A DNA stretch of 64,000 nucleotides from Calendula officinalis (GCA_963853835.1 OY970820.1:26477873-26541872); one strand, 5' to 3'; positions 44,774-60,112 are shown, numbered from the stretch's first letter. Made by a program: numbers and translations. The notes: generated by a model not told the origin, from the letters alone.

Positions 44774-46324
44774 TTTTGTATGCCAAAAAATGTGGTTAAT
44801 GAACTAGAAAAGATGAGATCGTCGTTTTTTAGGGTGGAACCGATTCCAAGAGAAAAATCCATTGGGTTAATTGGGATTCGGTATTAGCTTCACGTCAAAT
44901 GGAGGGTTGGATATTGGTAGCCTCCAAGCGTTTAACATTGCTCTTTTATTGAAATGGGTGTGGAGATTTGTTAATGCTAATAATAACACGGTGTGGTCCA
45001 AAGTTATCAAGGTTATAAATGGTGATGATGGCGGCATTTTCTCTATGAATGGTATAAGATCTGGTGCAAACACATGGGTAAAATTGTTGAAAATGATAAA
45101 CAAATATAAAGATAGAGGGATAAAATTGTTGTCGCACCTTAAGAAATGAGTTAGAGATGGAAGGACTACGTTGTTTTGGAAAGATATTTGGATTTTTCAA
45201 TTGCCATTGGCTGCTTTATTCCCGAGAATAAGCAGGTTGGATTCTAACATGTTGTGTTCGGTGGCAAATCGTTTTCATAATAATATGGTAGCTTGGGTAT
45301 AACAGCGTGCAATTAGGGGTGGTAGAGAGGAAGCTCGGATCACAAATTTGCTTGATATGGTAACAGGTGTGGAGCTGAATGATACTCCGAACAAATGGGT
45401 GTGGGAGATCGGGAGTGATGGGGTTCTGGAAGTAAATAGCACGAGACGATGGCTAGATAACTTGATACTCCTGTCGTCTGTTATTCATACGCGATGGAAT
45501 GTGTTAGTTCCTCGCAAAGTTAATATATTATTTTGGAAAGTCAACCGGAACCGTATTCCTTCTAAAAAGAATCTTGCTTTGAGAGGAATACATTTAGATG
45601 ATCTCACATGTGGTATGTGTGGTAATGAAGTAGAAGATACTGATCATTTTTTCCGGAATTGCGAAGTTGCAAAAAGTGTGTGGCGAGCAATTGGACGTTG
45701 CAAGTTCTAGATGTTAACGTTGAGGACGTGGATGAGCTGCTGGATAAAATGAAATCAACATTGTCGAATGGTAGATCGAAGTTGATCATGGAGGTTGTGA
45801 TCTTGACGGTGTTATGAATCATTTGGCGGCATAGGAACGCTATCGTGTTCAATAATGGGGATATCCGGAGAAATATGCTTATGATTCAATTAAAGAAGTG
45901 GCGTATAACTGGATTTGTACTCGTCGTCCTAAGTTTAAAGTTAGTTTGACTGAATGACTTATTTTTCCTTGTAATTATTGATTGTTTTGTTTTTCTAGCT
46001 TTGCTAGTTTTTTTTAATGAAAGCCGTTTAAAAAAAGTTCAAATTAAAATCTAGTGATGAATAATAATGATAAATATCAAAATAAAAAATAAGTAGAAAA
46101 TTTGTGTCATGCATTGAGTGACGTAAACATATTTTAAGTTATTACGTATATGTTTTATAGCACAAAATATGATACGTTTGTTAAAAAAAATACTATATAA
46201 TATGGCTTTAACATTTATATTAAAATTACTATAAAAAAAATTAAGAATGCAAATAGACGGTTCTTATAACATTCTTTTCATGTAACGTTAAAAATAAAAA
46301 ATTACATTAAAATAATCACAATTT

Positions 46325-46328
<4 letters not shown>

Positions 46329-46419
<91 letters not shown>
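46329..46419. repeat. TA microsatellite 1
   Basis: About 91 bp of pure AT dinucleotide directly left of the TIR element at 46420. Confidence 0.98.
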
Positions 46420-46422
<3 letters not shown>

Positions 46423-48017
46423 GAGGGTTCATGCGAGAAGTGATTTTTTTACGAGAAGTGCGAGAAGTGATCCTAGCCTCTAATCTAATTCCAACAACAT
46501 TTAAATAAAAAAGGGTAGGATTGTCTTTAGTTCAATTTCCAGAATTTCGCATTAAATTTAAAAATTAATTCCTTAATTAAAACAAATCAAGAAATGAACT
46601 TCTTATCCTATTTTCTTGGACCTGCTTAAATTTAAAAACCCTGTATCGACTTCTTCCTCTAAAGCATCTGAAATATCACAAAGAATGTATGTATTCATTA
46701 ACGACTTTCAAATTTAACCTCAATTATTAGCATATGGTCTTTTAATAGAACAATATTAAGAACGTATTCATCAATGAACGTATATATAGTTCTTGCAAAT
46801 ATAACACAAACGAATGATGCTTGTATTAATAATGTGTTCACTGGTGAATAACTATAATGATGAATAATTTATTAATGAACAAATTTACAACATCTTAATT
46901 TAATACATAATTTTATACGAATGATGAACTAATCAGAAATAAATAAATAAAAAATACACAAGTTTTACAAAATCACAACTATATAGAAAGAAATAACAAC
47001 ATTAACAAAAAAAATCTCTTTGGTAATCACCAGATTCAGCAACAAAATAAAAATCATGGTTAATCACAAATGAACAAGGATTGTATTCACTTGTGAACAC
47101 ATATTATTCATTGCTGCAAGATGAAAAACAAATGAACACATGTTCACTATTGCAACATATTCGTTATCACCATTACTTGTTACGAATCATTTGAATGAAC
47201 AAGGATTTACAAACACATCGAACGTCGAACGATCCGCCATAACTACCACTACTCATCGTCGTCATCGTTGCACAGATCCAAAAAAAAGATAGAATGATTT
47301 ATTTACGAAACAGATCGTATCACAGATCAATAATCGAACAAAACTGAATGAACTTCGTCATCTTCACACAGTTCCAATCACAGATCTATAATCGGTACGA
47401 CCCTCCGAGATTAAATGAACGACCCTCCAATCAGAGATCGATAATAGGATATCTGGATAACACGAGCAAGAAGAAATGATTGTGAGTGGTGGTGAGGCCG
47501 CGGTGGAGCGGAGGGCGGTGGTCGCCGGCAACTGTTCTTACGAACGTGGAGAGATAACTACATAACACAAAAAAAAAACATGTCGTTTGTACATCGATTC
47601 TCGCTTAAAATCTCTCGCAATCAGTACGCAAAATAAACACTAACCTTCGTTTTATTTGGAAGATGATCCTGCCATGTTCGCAGTTAACTTCGTAGGACTA
47701 TTGATCTTCTTAGGGTTTCACAAGTTATTGCTTTTCTTTGGTTATGATTCACCATATATTACTAGCCGGATATTAAGGGAGTCGGTTTTCAAAAATAGTG
47801 GCGTATTAATCGGTTTCCAAGAATTCAGCAATGATTACCATCATTAAATTTATATGCATCTTCCAAATTTGCCCTTGTACGCTTAAAATATTAGCCACTA
47901 ATATTCACATAATTTCAAAAATGCCATGTGACATCTACGCCCTTTATTCTCTAATCTAATGATCTAGATTACTTCTCGCACTTCTCGCAAAAAAATGACT
48001 TCTCGCATGAACCCTCA

Positions 48018-48019
<2 letters not shown>
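46420..48019. mobile_element. TIR element A between TA microsatellites
   Basis: Ends are GGGGAGGGTTCATGCGAGAA on the left and, in reverse complement, GGTGAGGGTTCATGCGAGAA on the right. The inverted match runs on for about 50 bp, including a second GCGAGAAGT copy. It is 1600 bp with no coding region; short open frames inside are unsupported. The word AATGAAC or its complement recurs about a dozen times at 46690-47420. It is flanked by long TA repeats on both sides, so a target duplication cannot be separated from the repeat. It resembles in habit the rice Micron elements, which sit in TA microsatellites. Confidence 0.8.

Positions 48020-48091
<72 letters not shown>
48020..48091. repeat. TA microsatellite 2
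   Basis: About 72 bp of TA repeat shared by elements A and B. Confidence 0.98.
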
Positions 48092-51977
<3,886 letters not shown>

Positions 51978-52593
51978 TGTCAGGATCGATTAACTATAAA
52001 CAAGTTAATAAACACCTTAGATCTAATTGAATATAGAAGTTGCAGCGGATCAACACTATATCAATGTAATTAAGAACAATGAACTGTAAATAACATGCAA
52101 AGTATTACGAACACAGTTTCACAAAAAGCTTCAATGTATATTATCAAGTTAACAATACACACGTACGTTTACAATTCGTAAGGAACTATTTATATTAGTC
52201 CTTGAAGCTAAACTATTTACCCTAGTTATTCTAGGATTTGATTTACATCGAATAATAAAAATATACATTGATTTACATTCTATAACTATCTCTACGAAGA
52301 TCTCGGACTTGATATTCTTCAAAAACGCGTATCAGTAGTAAAACTCATCACCAGTAGTAAATATATAACATCAGTAGTAAACTTGGTGATCAGTAGTAAG
52401 TCCAGAAACCATCGTCAGTAGTAACTACTAAGATCAGTAGTATCTTCAATCTTTGCATGATCAGTAGTAACTAAGTTATAGTATACACCAGTATCAACTT
52501 CATCAGTAGTAATATGTTCTGCCCCATCAGTACTAAGTATGTCAGTACTAACTGCAGCATCAGTAATAAGTTGATCTGTGTTTTGCTCCAACA
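51978..52593 (-). repeat. Copia-2 3' LTR
   Basis: 616 bp, identical by eye to the copy at 62788-63403. It carries eight exact CAGTAGTA words plus variants (CAGTACTA twice, CAGTAATA, CAGTATCA) in U3. Confidence 0.96.
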
Positions 52594-52606
52594 ATCTCCC
52601 CCTAAA
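52594..52606 (-). other. Copia-2 polypurine tract
   Basis: On the minus strand TTTAGGGGGAGAT abuts the 3' LTR. It closely matches the Copia-1 tract. Confidence 0.85.
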
Positions 52607-52626
52607 CTTATTGATTATCTTTTTAA

Positions 52627-55600
52627 TCAATCAAGTTTCTTTTGCTCTTCTTGTTCTCTTCTTCTTTTCTCAAGAGTTCTTTGATTCTGTTGAAGTCTTT
52701 GTTCAATAATATATCTGATGTTCCTCTTTGTAAAGTAATTCAGTTTGTTTTGGAACATAACAGCATCATAGGGTTTCATCAAAGTGTTTATAAATATCTG
52801 ATACATAGTCTTCTCAGAATGTGGATATTCTTTTTCATATAAGTACAATTCACACACTTTGCCTGATTTCTCAAAGAAGTTCATATTAGCAGTAGGAATG
52901 ACATTCCAAGCATACACATTACCTGGATTTGTAAATTGTTCTGGATAATTATCTGGATAAAATGCAGCATCTATCATTTTAGTTAGGTATCCAGCTCCAG
53001 ATTCTTTCCATGATTTCTTTGTCATTCTAGGTTTTCCAATAATCAGAAGCTTGATTACATCACTTCTAGAACATGATCTGATTAATGGTAACCATCCAGT
53101 GAATCTTTGTATAACTTTGTCTTCCCTTATGACCTCTATGACATTGTTCTGCATCACTCTCCAGTTAATAATTTGATTGTTCTGTAATGGAGCAACTGGC
53201 ATTTCAAGAACAGGTATAATTTGTTTTGACTTCTTCTTAGAGCTTTGTTCTTGATCAACAGATTTTCTTTTCTTTGATTGGGGAGTTGAAGTATCACCAA
53301 TAGTTGAAACACTACCAGCTTTGATTAGGTTTGGACTGATTGGGATTAAAGTTTTGGCTTTCTTTGTTTCTTCAGCTTCATGTTCAGCCAAGTCTTTCTT
53401 CTTTGCAGTGCAGTATTTTTCAATTATAGTTATCATCTTCATTCTTCCAAAAGATTTTGCACTGTGCCCTTTTGTCTTTAGAAAATCTATCATAAGAGTC
53501 TTCTGTTCAAAGATATCATCTGGTAAATCACATTTTGTTCTTTTACATTCTGCTACAAGATCTTCAAGACAGTTTAGATGTTCTTCTTCTACTTTTCTAA
53601 GCCTTTTGAATTCTGCTTCTTGGGCTTCTATCTGAACATCTTTAATTTGAACATGTGCTTGAACAGGAATTTCTATTTTATCCTTCTTTTGTTCAAGAGC
53701 TTGATACTTAGCTACCTTCTCCCAATATCTCTTTTGCTTCACCTTCCATTTAGACTGTTTATCAGCTCTAATAAGATTTATCTTGTTTACCATGTAATGA
53801 CCAAGAGCTCTGTTAGGGTAATCTTCATCATATATTTCTTTACCCTTTCTAATATGTGCTGAAGGTGGAGGTGGAATATATTTCATGTCAGGCACACCAC
53901 TGATTATTACAGAAGGAGAAAATAACCTAAGTTCATTTTGTTGAAGTATTTTTGGATGTGGAGGAAGTGAGCACTCATCAACCTCAAACCAATTCACATT
54001 ATCATCAATGTCAGGTATGATAAGTGGTTGATCAGGTGTTGGTGGTTTGGAGATGATGACATGTCTTTCTCTTTCAATCAGCTCTGGAAATTGTAATTCT
54101 TCCTCTTCAGTAGTAACCAGAGTAGTTACTACTGGTGTGACTTCAGGAGTTACTACTGATAGGGCATCAGTAGTATTTGCTGCTTTCAATTCCTCTTCTT
54201 CATTTACTACTGCTATAATGTCAGTAGTAGAGGTTACTACTGGTATTTCTTTTTCAACTTGTTCTTCCATTGTAGCAGTAGTAACAGGTTCATCTTTAGT
54301 TACCATCATTTCTGGGCCTTCATCAACTTCTGTTTCTTTTAAATTTAAGAGGGAGGATGCTGCTGCTGCAATAGATTCATCTATCATGGTCTGTATGTTA
54401 TCCTTCTCCCCCTTAGTGAGCTCAACTGGTGGAGCCTCACTATCATCAAGTTTCTTCTTCAATTTTCTGATGATTTTGGTTTGTTGATGAAGCCTTTGCT
54501 CATAGAACCTCATTCTCTTGTTGATGGTATTAACATGCCTTTTCATGGCAGCCATTGTTTTCCCTTGGTTTGTTAAAAATGTAAGGCAATTTTGTACAGT
54601 GGATTCAAGAGAATCCACTTTTTCCGTCAATTGTTGGATTTTAATACTGCCCTCACTCCATCTAGCAAGATCATCGGGCTCACTAACAGGTACATTGGTT
54701 TGAAGGTTTTCCATCCTATCCGTCAATTCAAAAGATCTGCCCTCATCACTTCTTGGTGATGAAATGGGTCTTTTAGACATTCTCTTCTTCCTAGAAGAAG
54801 CAGAGATGCCCCCCCTTGTGGTTTCTTGGCACCGGGGTCCTTTGAGTAACTCCTCAAATGAGTCATCACTCAAAGTTGCCGAGGTCTGGGTCCTAAAGAT
54901 GTTTTCACTGTCCTGTGCACCCACCTTTGGGGCATCAGTAGTGAAAGCCCTCGCCTCATGTCCTCTCTCCTCCTTGGAGGACAACTCTTGGAGCCTGGGG
55001 TTTGACTCAATGTGTCCCCTGGTGTCCTTTAAAGATTTCTTTCTTTTATAAAGTGTGGAAATATTTTTGGTTTTATCTGGCAGGTCTTCCACAGAGTGAA
55101 GAGTAGCACTCTGCAGATTTAAATCAAGTTCCTGGGACACATTCAGGACTTCTGTGTGGGCTGGTGATTGAGTGGCTATATGGGGTGGTGTTTGGGCTGT
55201 TTTTAGGGGTAATGGAGTGGGTTGAGGTTCAACTTGGGTTGTAGCAATGGTTGAACCCTCTCCAATTTGAGTTTGATCATTGATCATGTTAGGAAACAAA
55301 GGGGTTTCCTTGCCCGAAAATTTAAATTGTTTTCTCATATTTGAGAAAACTTTCTTGTTCAACTCTGGAAGTATGAAAATGTTTTTAGGAGTTGACAAGT
55401 TTTGTAATTCACAATTTATGATATGTTGTAGAAATCTGGGATACATTAAAAATTTAGAGGAACTAAGATTTCCCAACATACCTTCAAAGATCATTTGATA
55501 AAAATTAAATACTTGGTCTGTGGATAAACAGACAACAGCAGAGGCTATTGCCTTATTAAACTCATTCCAAGTACTTCTTTTTGGAGAAATACAATGCTGA

Positions 55601-56045
55601 ATAGTGTGAACTAAGAATTTCCATTGTGGGGAGAGAAGACCCTTTTGAAATGTTACTATATGAGTCTTCCCTCATAACCCATTTTTTGTAAAATTTCAGC
55701 AATGTATTCCTTAGGAAGAGTAGACATACCTGAATCATCGTGAAGTTGTAGATGACGTCTGATTGATTGTTCTGTTACTGTGATATGCTTGCCATCTACT
55801 TGTGATTTGATCATGGATACAGTTGTTCCTTCCGTTTGCTCAGCATTGGTCCAGAAATCCACCAAGTGCTGTTGATATGATGTTGGTTTTACAGTTAAAG
55901 CAAACTGTATATAAGAGTTTTTCAAGAATTTTACGATCGGACGAAAATCTTTTGTGCCGTCGGGATTCTTTAGAAAGGCACACATATTGTGAAATTCAGA
56001 ATATTTGAGATCGGTTTGAACATTCAAAGATGTTAGAGTTGCCAT
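52627..56045 (-). pseudogene. Copia-2 extra 3' ORF, one frameshift
   Basis: The start MATLTSLNVQTDLKY is at 56045. The N-terminal domain has FRPIVKFLK, LVDFW and KHITVTEQSIRRHLQL, aligning with the Copia-1 extra ORF. At about 55667 one base is missing (an A-run in minus-strand GAGGGAAGACT); the frame is then open from 55655 region through MIFEGMLGNL (55494) to the stop at 52627, about 1140 codons in all. Next come a Ser/Thr-rich disordered part, a basic stretch (SSRKKRMSKRP), a coiled coil (LTEKVDSLESTVQN), a VVT/TTE-rich acidic linker made largely of the CAGTAGTA word, and a C-terminal domain (INWRVMQNNVIEVI) ending in a basic/acidic helix. No membrane segment or signal peptide is apparent. 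Function unknown. Confidence 0.8.
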
Positions 56046-56174
56046 TTTTGTGGAATTTTGTGAAGAACAGAAGAGAATTTTGTTATTGACGAAGGGTTTT
56101 TGATCGTAAGCTAGGGTTTATCGAGAGAATTTAGCAGATTGAAGTGAAGATAATGCTAAACTAATCGACTGCCG

Positions 56175-56183
56175 CCTTTTATA
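56175..56183 (-). promoter_or_regulatory. Internal TATA box before the extra ORF
   Basis: On the minus strand TATAAAAGG lies about 130 bp before the ATG at 56045, with a leader containing AAACCCTAGC-type plant 5' UTR sequence. Copia-1 has the same feature at 13650. Confidence 0.6.
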
Positions 56184-56280
56184 TCTTTCGATTTAACCTG
56201 CAAAACTACTAAAATGTCCTTCGAATCATAACATAACGGTTATTTTCATGGGGTTAGTTTGGTAATTGTGTTTCTGAAAG

Positions 56281-56545
56281 ACCGGTAGTAAATAAGATAT
56301 CAGTAGTAAAACGTCAGTAGTATCTACTAACATCAGTAGTGACTAAGGATTTTGACATCAGTAGTAACTATAGACATCAGTAGTAACTATTAACACACAA
56401 GACCAGTAGTATATGTGAACATCAGTAGTACTGACTTACCAGTAGTATTTGTGTAGACCTAATACACACCAGTAGTATGTAACTACCAGTAGTATTTTGT
56501 GCACATGCCTACATACCAGTAGTACAGATATACCAGTAGTAAAAC
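56281..56545 (-). promoter_or_regulatory. CAGTAGTA array upstream of the internal promoter
   Basis: Eleven exact CAGTAGTA words (plus strand) and near variants in 265 non-coding bases between the end of pol and the internal TATA. All have the same orientation as those in the LTR. The spacing is irregular, about 15-35 bp. Confidence 0.9.
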
Positions 56546-56605
56546 ACTTAAGTAAATAAATAATATTTTACAACAATAACTTTACACATGATTTTAAGTG
56601 AGATT

Positions 56606-59600
56606 TTAAGTTATCAAAATCATTCCAATACTGCTAACCAAGAAGTTGAATCTTCCTACATCAAATGCTTTTGTAAAGAGATCTGCTAATTGATCATCAG
56701 TATGGATTTTAACTACCTTGATTAATTTCTTTTCATTACAATCTCTTATAAAATGAAATCTTATTTCAATGTGTTTAGTTTTTGAGTGTTTTACTGGATT
56801 ATTCACAATACTAATAGCACTTTGATTATCAATAAAAATAGGAGTTTTAAGGATAGAGATACCAAAGTCTAGGAGCTGATTTTGAATCCATAGTACTTGA
56901 GCACAACAAGCAGATGCAGCTACATATTCTGCTTCAGCAGTTGATGTTGATACATTTGTTTGCTTCTTACATTGCCATGACACCAGTCTTGATCCAAAGA
57001 ATTGACATCCACCAGTAGTGGACTTTCTATCTTGACATTCACCTCCATAGTCACTATCTGTGTAGGCTATGAGTTCAAAGGGTGAATCATGTGGATACCA
57101 TAGACCTAGTGATGGTTTGCCTTTCAAGTATCTGAATATTCTTTTAACAGCCTGCAAATGTAGTTCTTTGGGTCTTGCTTGATATCTTGCACACACACAA
57201 ACACTATACATAATGTCAGGTCTTGATGCAGTTAAATACATCAGAGAGCCTATCATTGATCTATATAAGTGTTCATCTACATCCTCCCCCTCAACATCAG
57301 GATGTAGGTGTTTGTGTGTTTCCATTGGTGTACTAGCACTTTTACTGTCTTTCAAATCAAACTTTTCCAAGATGTCTTTGACATATTTTGATTGATTTAT
57401 CAAGATGCCATCTGTTCTTTGATTGACTTGGAGTCCAAGGAAGAAGTTCATTGGACCCATAGAGCTCATCTTGAATTTAATTTGCATTAGTTCTTCAAAT
57501 TCTTTGCATAATAAGTCATTGGTTGAGCCAAAGATGATATCATCTACATAAATTTGTACCAGTAGTATATCATCTTTGACTTTCTTTGTAAACAAAGTTT
57601 TGTCAATGGCTCCTCTTTTAAAGTTGTTCTTCAATAGGTATGATGATAATGTGTCATACCATGCTCTTGGTGCCTGATGTAGGCCATGTAGAGCTTTATC
57701 TAATTTGAACACATAATCACCATGTTTTGGATCTTCAAAGCCTGGAGGTTGGCATACATAGACCTCTTCTTCAATCTTCCCATATAAGAATGCACTCTTC
57801 ACATCCATTTGATAGACTTTGAATCTCTTGAATGAAGCATATGCTAGAAATATCCTTATTGCTTCAATTCTAGCAACAGGAGCATATACTTCATCATAGT
57901 CTATTCCTTCTTCTTGAGTGTATCCTTGGGCTACAAGTCTGGCTTTGTTCTTGATCACTATACCTCTTTCATCTTTCTTGTTTCTGAAGATCCATCTTGT
58001 TCCAATGGCTCTTTTTCCTTTGGGTAGAGGTACAAGTGTCCAAACAGCTTGTAATTTAAATTGAAGGAGTTCCTCTTGCATTGCCTCAATCCAGTTTGAG
58101 TCCTTCATTGCTTGTTGGATCTTCTTTGGTTCATCCTGAGACAGAAAGCATTCAAACATACATTCATTAGCAATTAAACTTATATTACACATATTTGCAG
58201 TTAAGCTTTTGTTTAATTTGCTTCTTGTTTGTAGTGGTGAGTTGACATCACTTAGAACAAGGTCTAATGGATGGTTCTTTTGAGTCCTTGTAGTTGTAGC
58301 TTTATCAACCACTAGTTGATTTTCAAGATTGGACTCATTTGTCTCAGGTAGTTGTTCTTCTAGAGATCCTTCATTGTCATTGATATTTGGTTCATCATCA
58401 TCTTGTTCAGAGTTACTACTGCTATCATCTTCATTGAGATCAGTAGTGTTGTTGTTGTTACTGGTATCAGTAGTATCTTGAGAATTTAGGTTATTGTTGG
58501 GACCAGTAGTATTTTGAGTACTATTCCTGGTATCAGTAGTATTTGAATTACTACTGTCCTCATTCTCAGAGTTACTACTGGTTCCAGAACTTGAGTTATT
58601 ACTGACATCAGTATTAACTTTTGGAGCAGTATTAACTACAATGTATCTCATTTCCTCTTGACCAGTATTAACTGATGATGTTCCTTCCTTTTGATTGTGA
58701 CAATTTGAATTACCTGTATTGAAATTCATGTTAGAGTTAAAGGATTTGGTTAGATTGTCTATGTCAAATAGCCAATCTGGACCGTTTCCTTGTTCATTAG
58801 GTACATTTTCATTAAATGATACATTGATGCTTTCTTCAATTATCCTTAGTCTTTTGTTGAATACTCTGTATGATTTGCTTTGAGTAGAGTATCCCACAAA
58901 GATTCCATCATCAGCTTTGCAGTCAAATTTACCAATTTGTTCTCTTGTAATTAAAATAGTACAAGGACAACCAAATGATTTTAAGAAACTTATAGAAGGT
59001 TTTCTTTTATTGAAAAGTTCATATGGTGTTTTAAAATGTGGCTTCACTATTAATACTCTGTTTTGAACATAACAAGCAGTATTAACAGCTTCTGCCCAAA
59101 AAGTGATTGGTAATTTTGAGTCTGCTAGCATTGATCTTGCTGCTTCTATGATGGTTCTATTTCTTCTTTCAGCTACACCATTTTGTTGAGGAGTTCTAGG
59201 TGAGCTGTATTGCCGGTCAATACCTTTAAGATCACAAAAGTTAATTAAGTTAGCATTTTTAAATTCTGTGCCATTATCACATCTTATGGCTTTAACTTTT
59301 TGATCAGATGTGTTCTCCAGTTTGACAATTAAATTTTTTATGAGTTCACTTGTTTCATCCTTTGTCCTGAGAAAGAAAACCCATGTATATCTGGAAAAGT
59401 CATCAGTAATAACAAGACAATATTGTTTCTTTCCAATACTCATTACATTTGTAGGTCCAAAAAGGTCCATATGTAAGAGCTGTAAAGGAACAGAAATAGA
59501 GTTCACAGTTTTGGACTTATGAGAAGTCTTGTGTTGTTTACCTTTTAGACATGCAACACAATGATGATCACACATGAATTGTTTTTGAGGTAGCCCAATG

Positions 59601-60112
59601 ACCAGATTTCTTTTTACCAAATTATTCATGTTTTTAAAATTTGTGTGACACATCCTTCTATGCCATAGTTCTGATTCAGTGGTGTTTGCCTTGGATATAA
59701 AACAGTTGATCTCATTTGAAGAAATGAGTTCTCCCCCTATATCTAGGCAATACACATTGTTTCTCCTTGGAGTTCTTAATACAACATATTTTTCATCTAA
59801 GATAAAATCAGGAGAAAGAATGATGCACTCAATGTCTGTGAAAAGAATTTTGTTCTTTTTATCACAAACTTGAGACACACTGACAAGATTGTATTTTAGT
59901 TCAGCTACATAAAATACATCATCAAAGGTAATTTTGCCATTTGTAACAGTACCTTTACCTGTAATCTTACCTCCTTGGGGATTCTCACCAAAAGCCACAT
60001 ATCCTCCATCAAATGACTTGAAATCTTTAAGAATTTGCAGATTTCCAGTCATGTGCCTTGAGCATCCACTATCAATATGCCATGTTCTTCCTTCTTCTGG
60101 GATCTGAATGCT
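56606..60112 (-). CDS. Copia-2 pol: protease, integrase, RT, RNase H
   Basis: About 1170 codons without interruption. The protease motif is DSGCSRHMTG near residue 16. The integrase finger runs from HRRMCHTNF to CVACLKGKQHK. DDE residues lie in LLHMDLFGP, IRCDNGTEF and PQQNGVAERRNR. A low-complexity linker (NTTDTRNSTQNTTGPNNN, near 58500) is built from the CAGTAGTA/TACTACTG word. RT has MDVKSAFLYG and IYVDDIIFG (near residue 856). RNase H has YTDSDYGGECQDRKSTTGG and STAEAEYVAA. The end is IGMILIT. All catalytic residues are present, so the enzyme could be functional. The open frame begins right at the acceptor-like site, 20 nt after the gag stop and in the -1 frame, so translation needs splicing or another device. 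Confidence 0.95.
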   Translation of the reverse strand, partial: SIQIPEEGRTWHIDSGCSRHMTGNLQILKDFKSFDGGYVAFGENPQGGKITGKGTVTNGKITFDDVFYVAELKYNLVSVSQVCDKKNKILFTDIECIILSPDFILDEKYVVLRTPRRNNVYCLDIGGELISSNEINCFISKANTTESELWHRRMCHTNFKNMNNLVKRNLVIGLPQKQFMCDHHCVACLKGKQHKTSHKSKTVNSISVPLQLLHMDLFGPTNVMSIGKKQYCLVITDDFSRYTWVFFLRTKDETSELIKNLIVKLENTSDQKVKAIRCDNGTEFKNANLINFCDLKGIDRQYSSPRTPQQNGVAERRNRTIIEAARSMLADSKLPITFWAEAVNTACYVQNRVLIVKPHFKTPYELFNKRKPSISFLKSFGCPCTILITREQIGKFDCKADDGIFVGYSTQSKSYRVFNKRLRIIEESINVSFNENVPNEQGNGPDWLFDIDNLTKSFNSNMNFNTGNSNCHNQKEGTSSVNTGQEEMRYIVVNTAPKVNTDVSNNSSSGTSSNSENEDSSNSNTTDTRNSTQNTTGPNNNLNSQDTTDTSNNNNTTDLNEDDSSSNSEQDDDEPNINDNEGSLEEQLPETNESNLENQLVVDKATTTRTQKNHPLDLVLSDVNSPLQTRSKLNKSLTANMCNISLIANECMFECFLSQDEPKKIQQAMKDSNWIEAMQEELLQFKLQAVWTLVPLPKGKRAIGTRWIFRNKKDERGIVIKNKARLVAQGYTQEEGIDYDEVYAPVARIEAIRIFLAYASFKRFKVYQMDVKSAFLYGKIEEEVYVCQPPGFEDPKHGDYVFKLDKALHGLHQAPRAWYDTLSSYLLKNNFKRGAIDKTLFTKKVKDDILLVQIYVDDIIFGSTNDLLCKEFEELMQIKFKMSSMGPMNFFLGLQVNQRTDGILINQSKYVKDILEKFDLKDSKSASTPMETHKHLHPDVEGEDVDEHLYRSMIGSLMYLTASRPDIMYSVCVCARYQARPKELHLQAVKRIFRYLKGKPSLGLWYPHDSPFELIAYTDSDYGGECQDRKSTTGGCQFFGSRLVSWQCKKQTNVSTSTAEAEYVAASACCAQVLWIQNQLLDFGISILKTPIFIDNQSAISIVNNPVKHSKTKHIEIRFHFIRDCNEKKLIKVVKIHTDDQLADLFTKAFDVGRFNFLVSSIGMILIT

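Larger units (their letters stand above)
31998..45910 (+). pseudogene. LINE ORF2: endonuclease end, RT, zf-RVT
   Basis: Segment 31998-32142 codes the end of the APE-type endonuclease (ISDHRPIVL, FRFFNSW). Segment 33280-34940 codes the linker and reverse transcriptase: NDKAPGPDGFTF, LIPKV, KIDFKKAYDSL, LRQGDHLSPL and the catalytic ILYADDVIF (near 34555). Segment 44779-45910 codes the C-terminal part with KWVWRF, WKDIWIF and the zf-RVT zinc-binding block CGMCGNEVEDTDHFFRNC (about 45610-45665). Stops are at 33370 and 34133, with a frameshift near 34450 and further stops near 45147 and 45300. Removing the solo LTR and one 5-bp repeat restores the frame exactly at 32142/33280, showing the insertion point is correct. 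The element is dead. Confidence 0.9.
31977..46040 (+). mobile_element. 5'-truncated LINE carrying Gypsy and solo LTR insertions
   Basis: AAATTAAAAT is present at 31967-31976 and 46041-46050 and may be the target duplication. The element begins inside the endonuclease domain, as 5'-truncated LINEs do, and ends near 46030 in a short A-run. It hosts a solo LTR (32143-33274) and a Gypsy element (34941-44773); without them it is about 3.1 kb. A few bases (gttc) between the A-run and the repeat leave the exact 3' end uncertain. Confidence 0.75.

Noticed and set aside
52321..52560. Regular CAGTAGTA repeats resembling a CRISPR or satellite array
   Set aside because: Units are 8-10 bp with irregular spacing inside an LTR of a plant retrotransposon; no cas-like genes and not a tandem satellite.
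53321..55498. Several plus-strand open frames of 60-146 codons
   Set aside because: Shadows on the opposite strand of the Copia-2 extra ORF; low-complexity serine and phenylalanine runs.
52627..56045. Envelope-like label for the extra ORF
   Set aside because: No signal peptide or convincing membrane segment is visible; the protein is hydrophilic with a coiled coil and disordered tracts.
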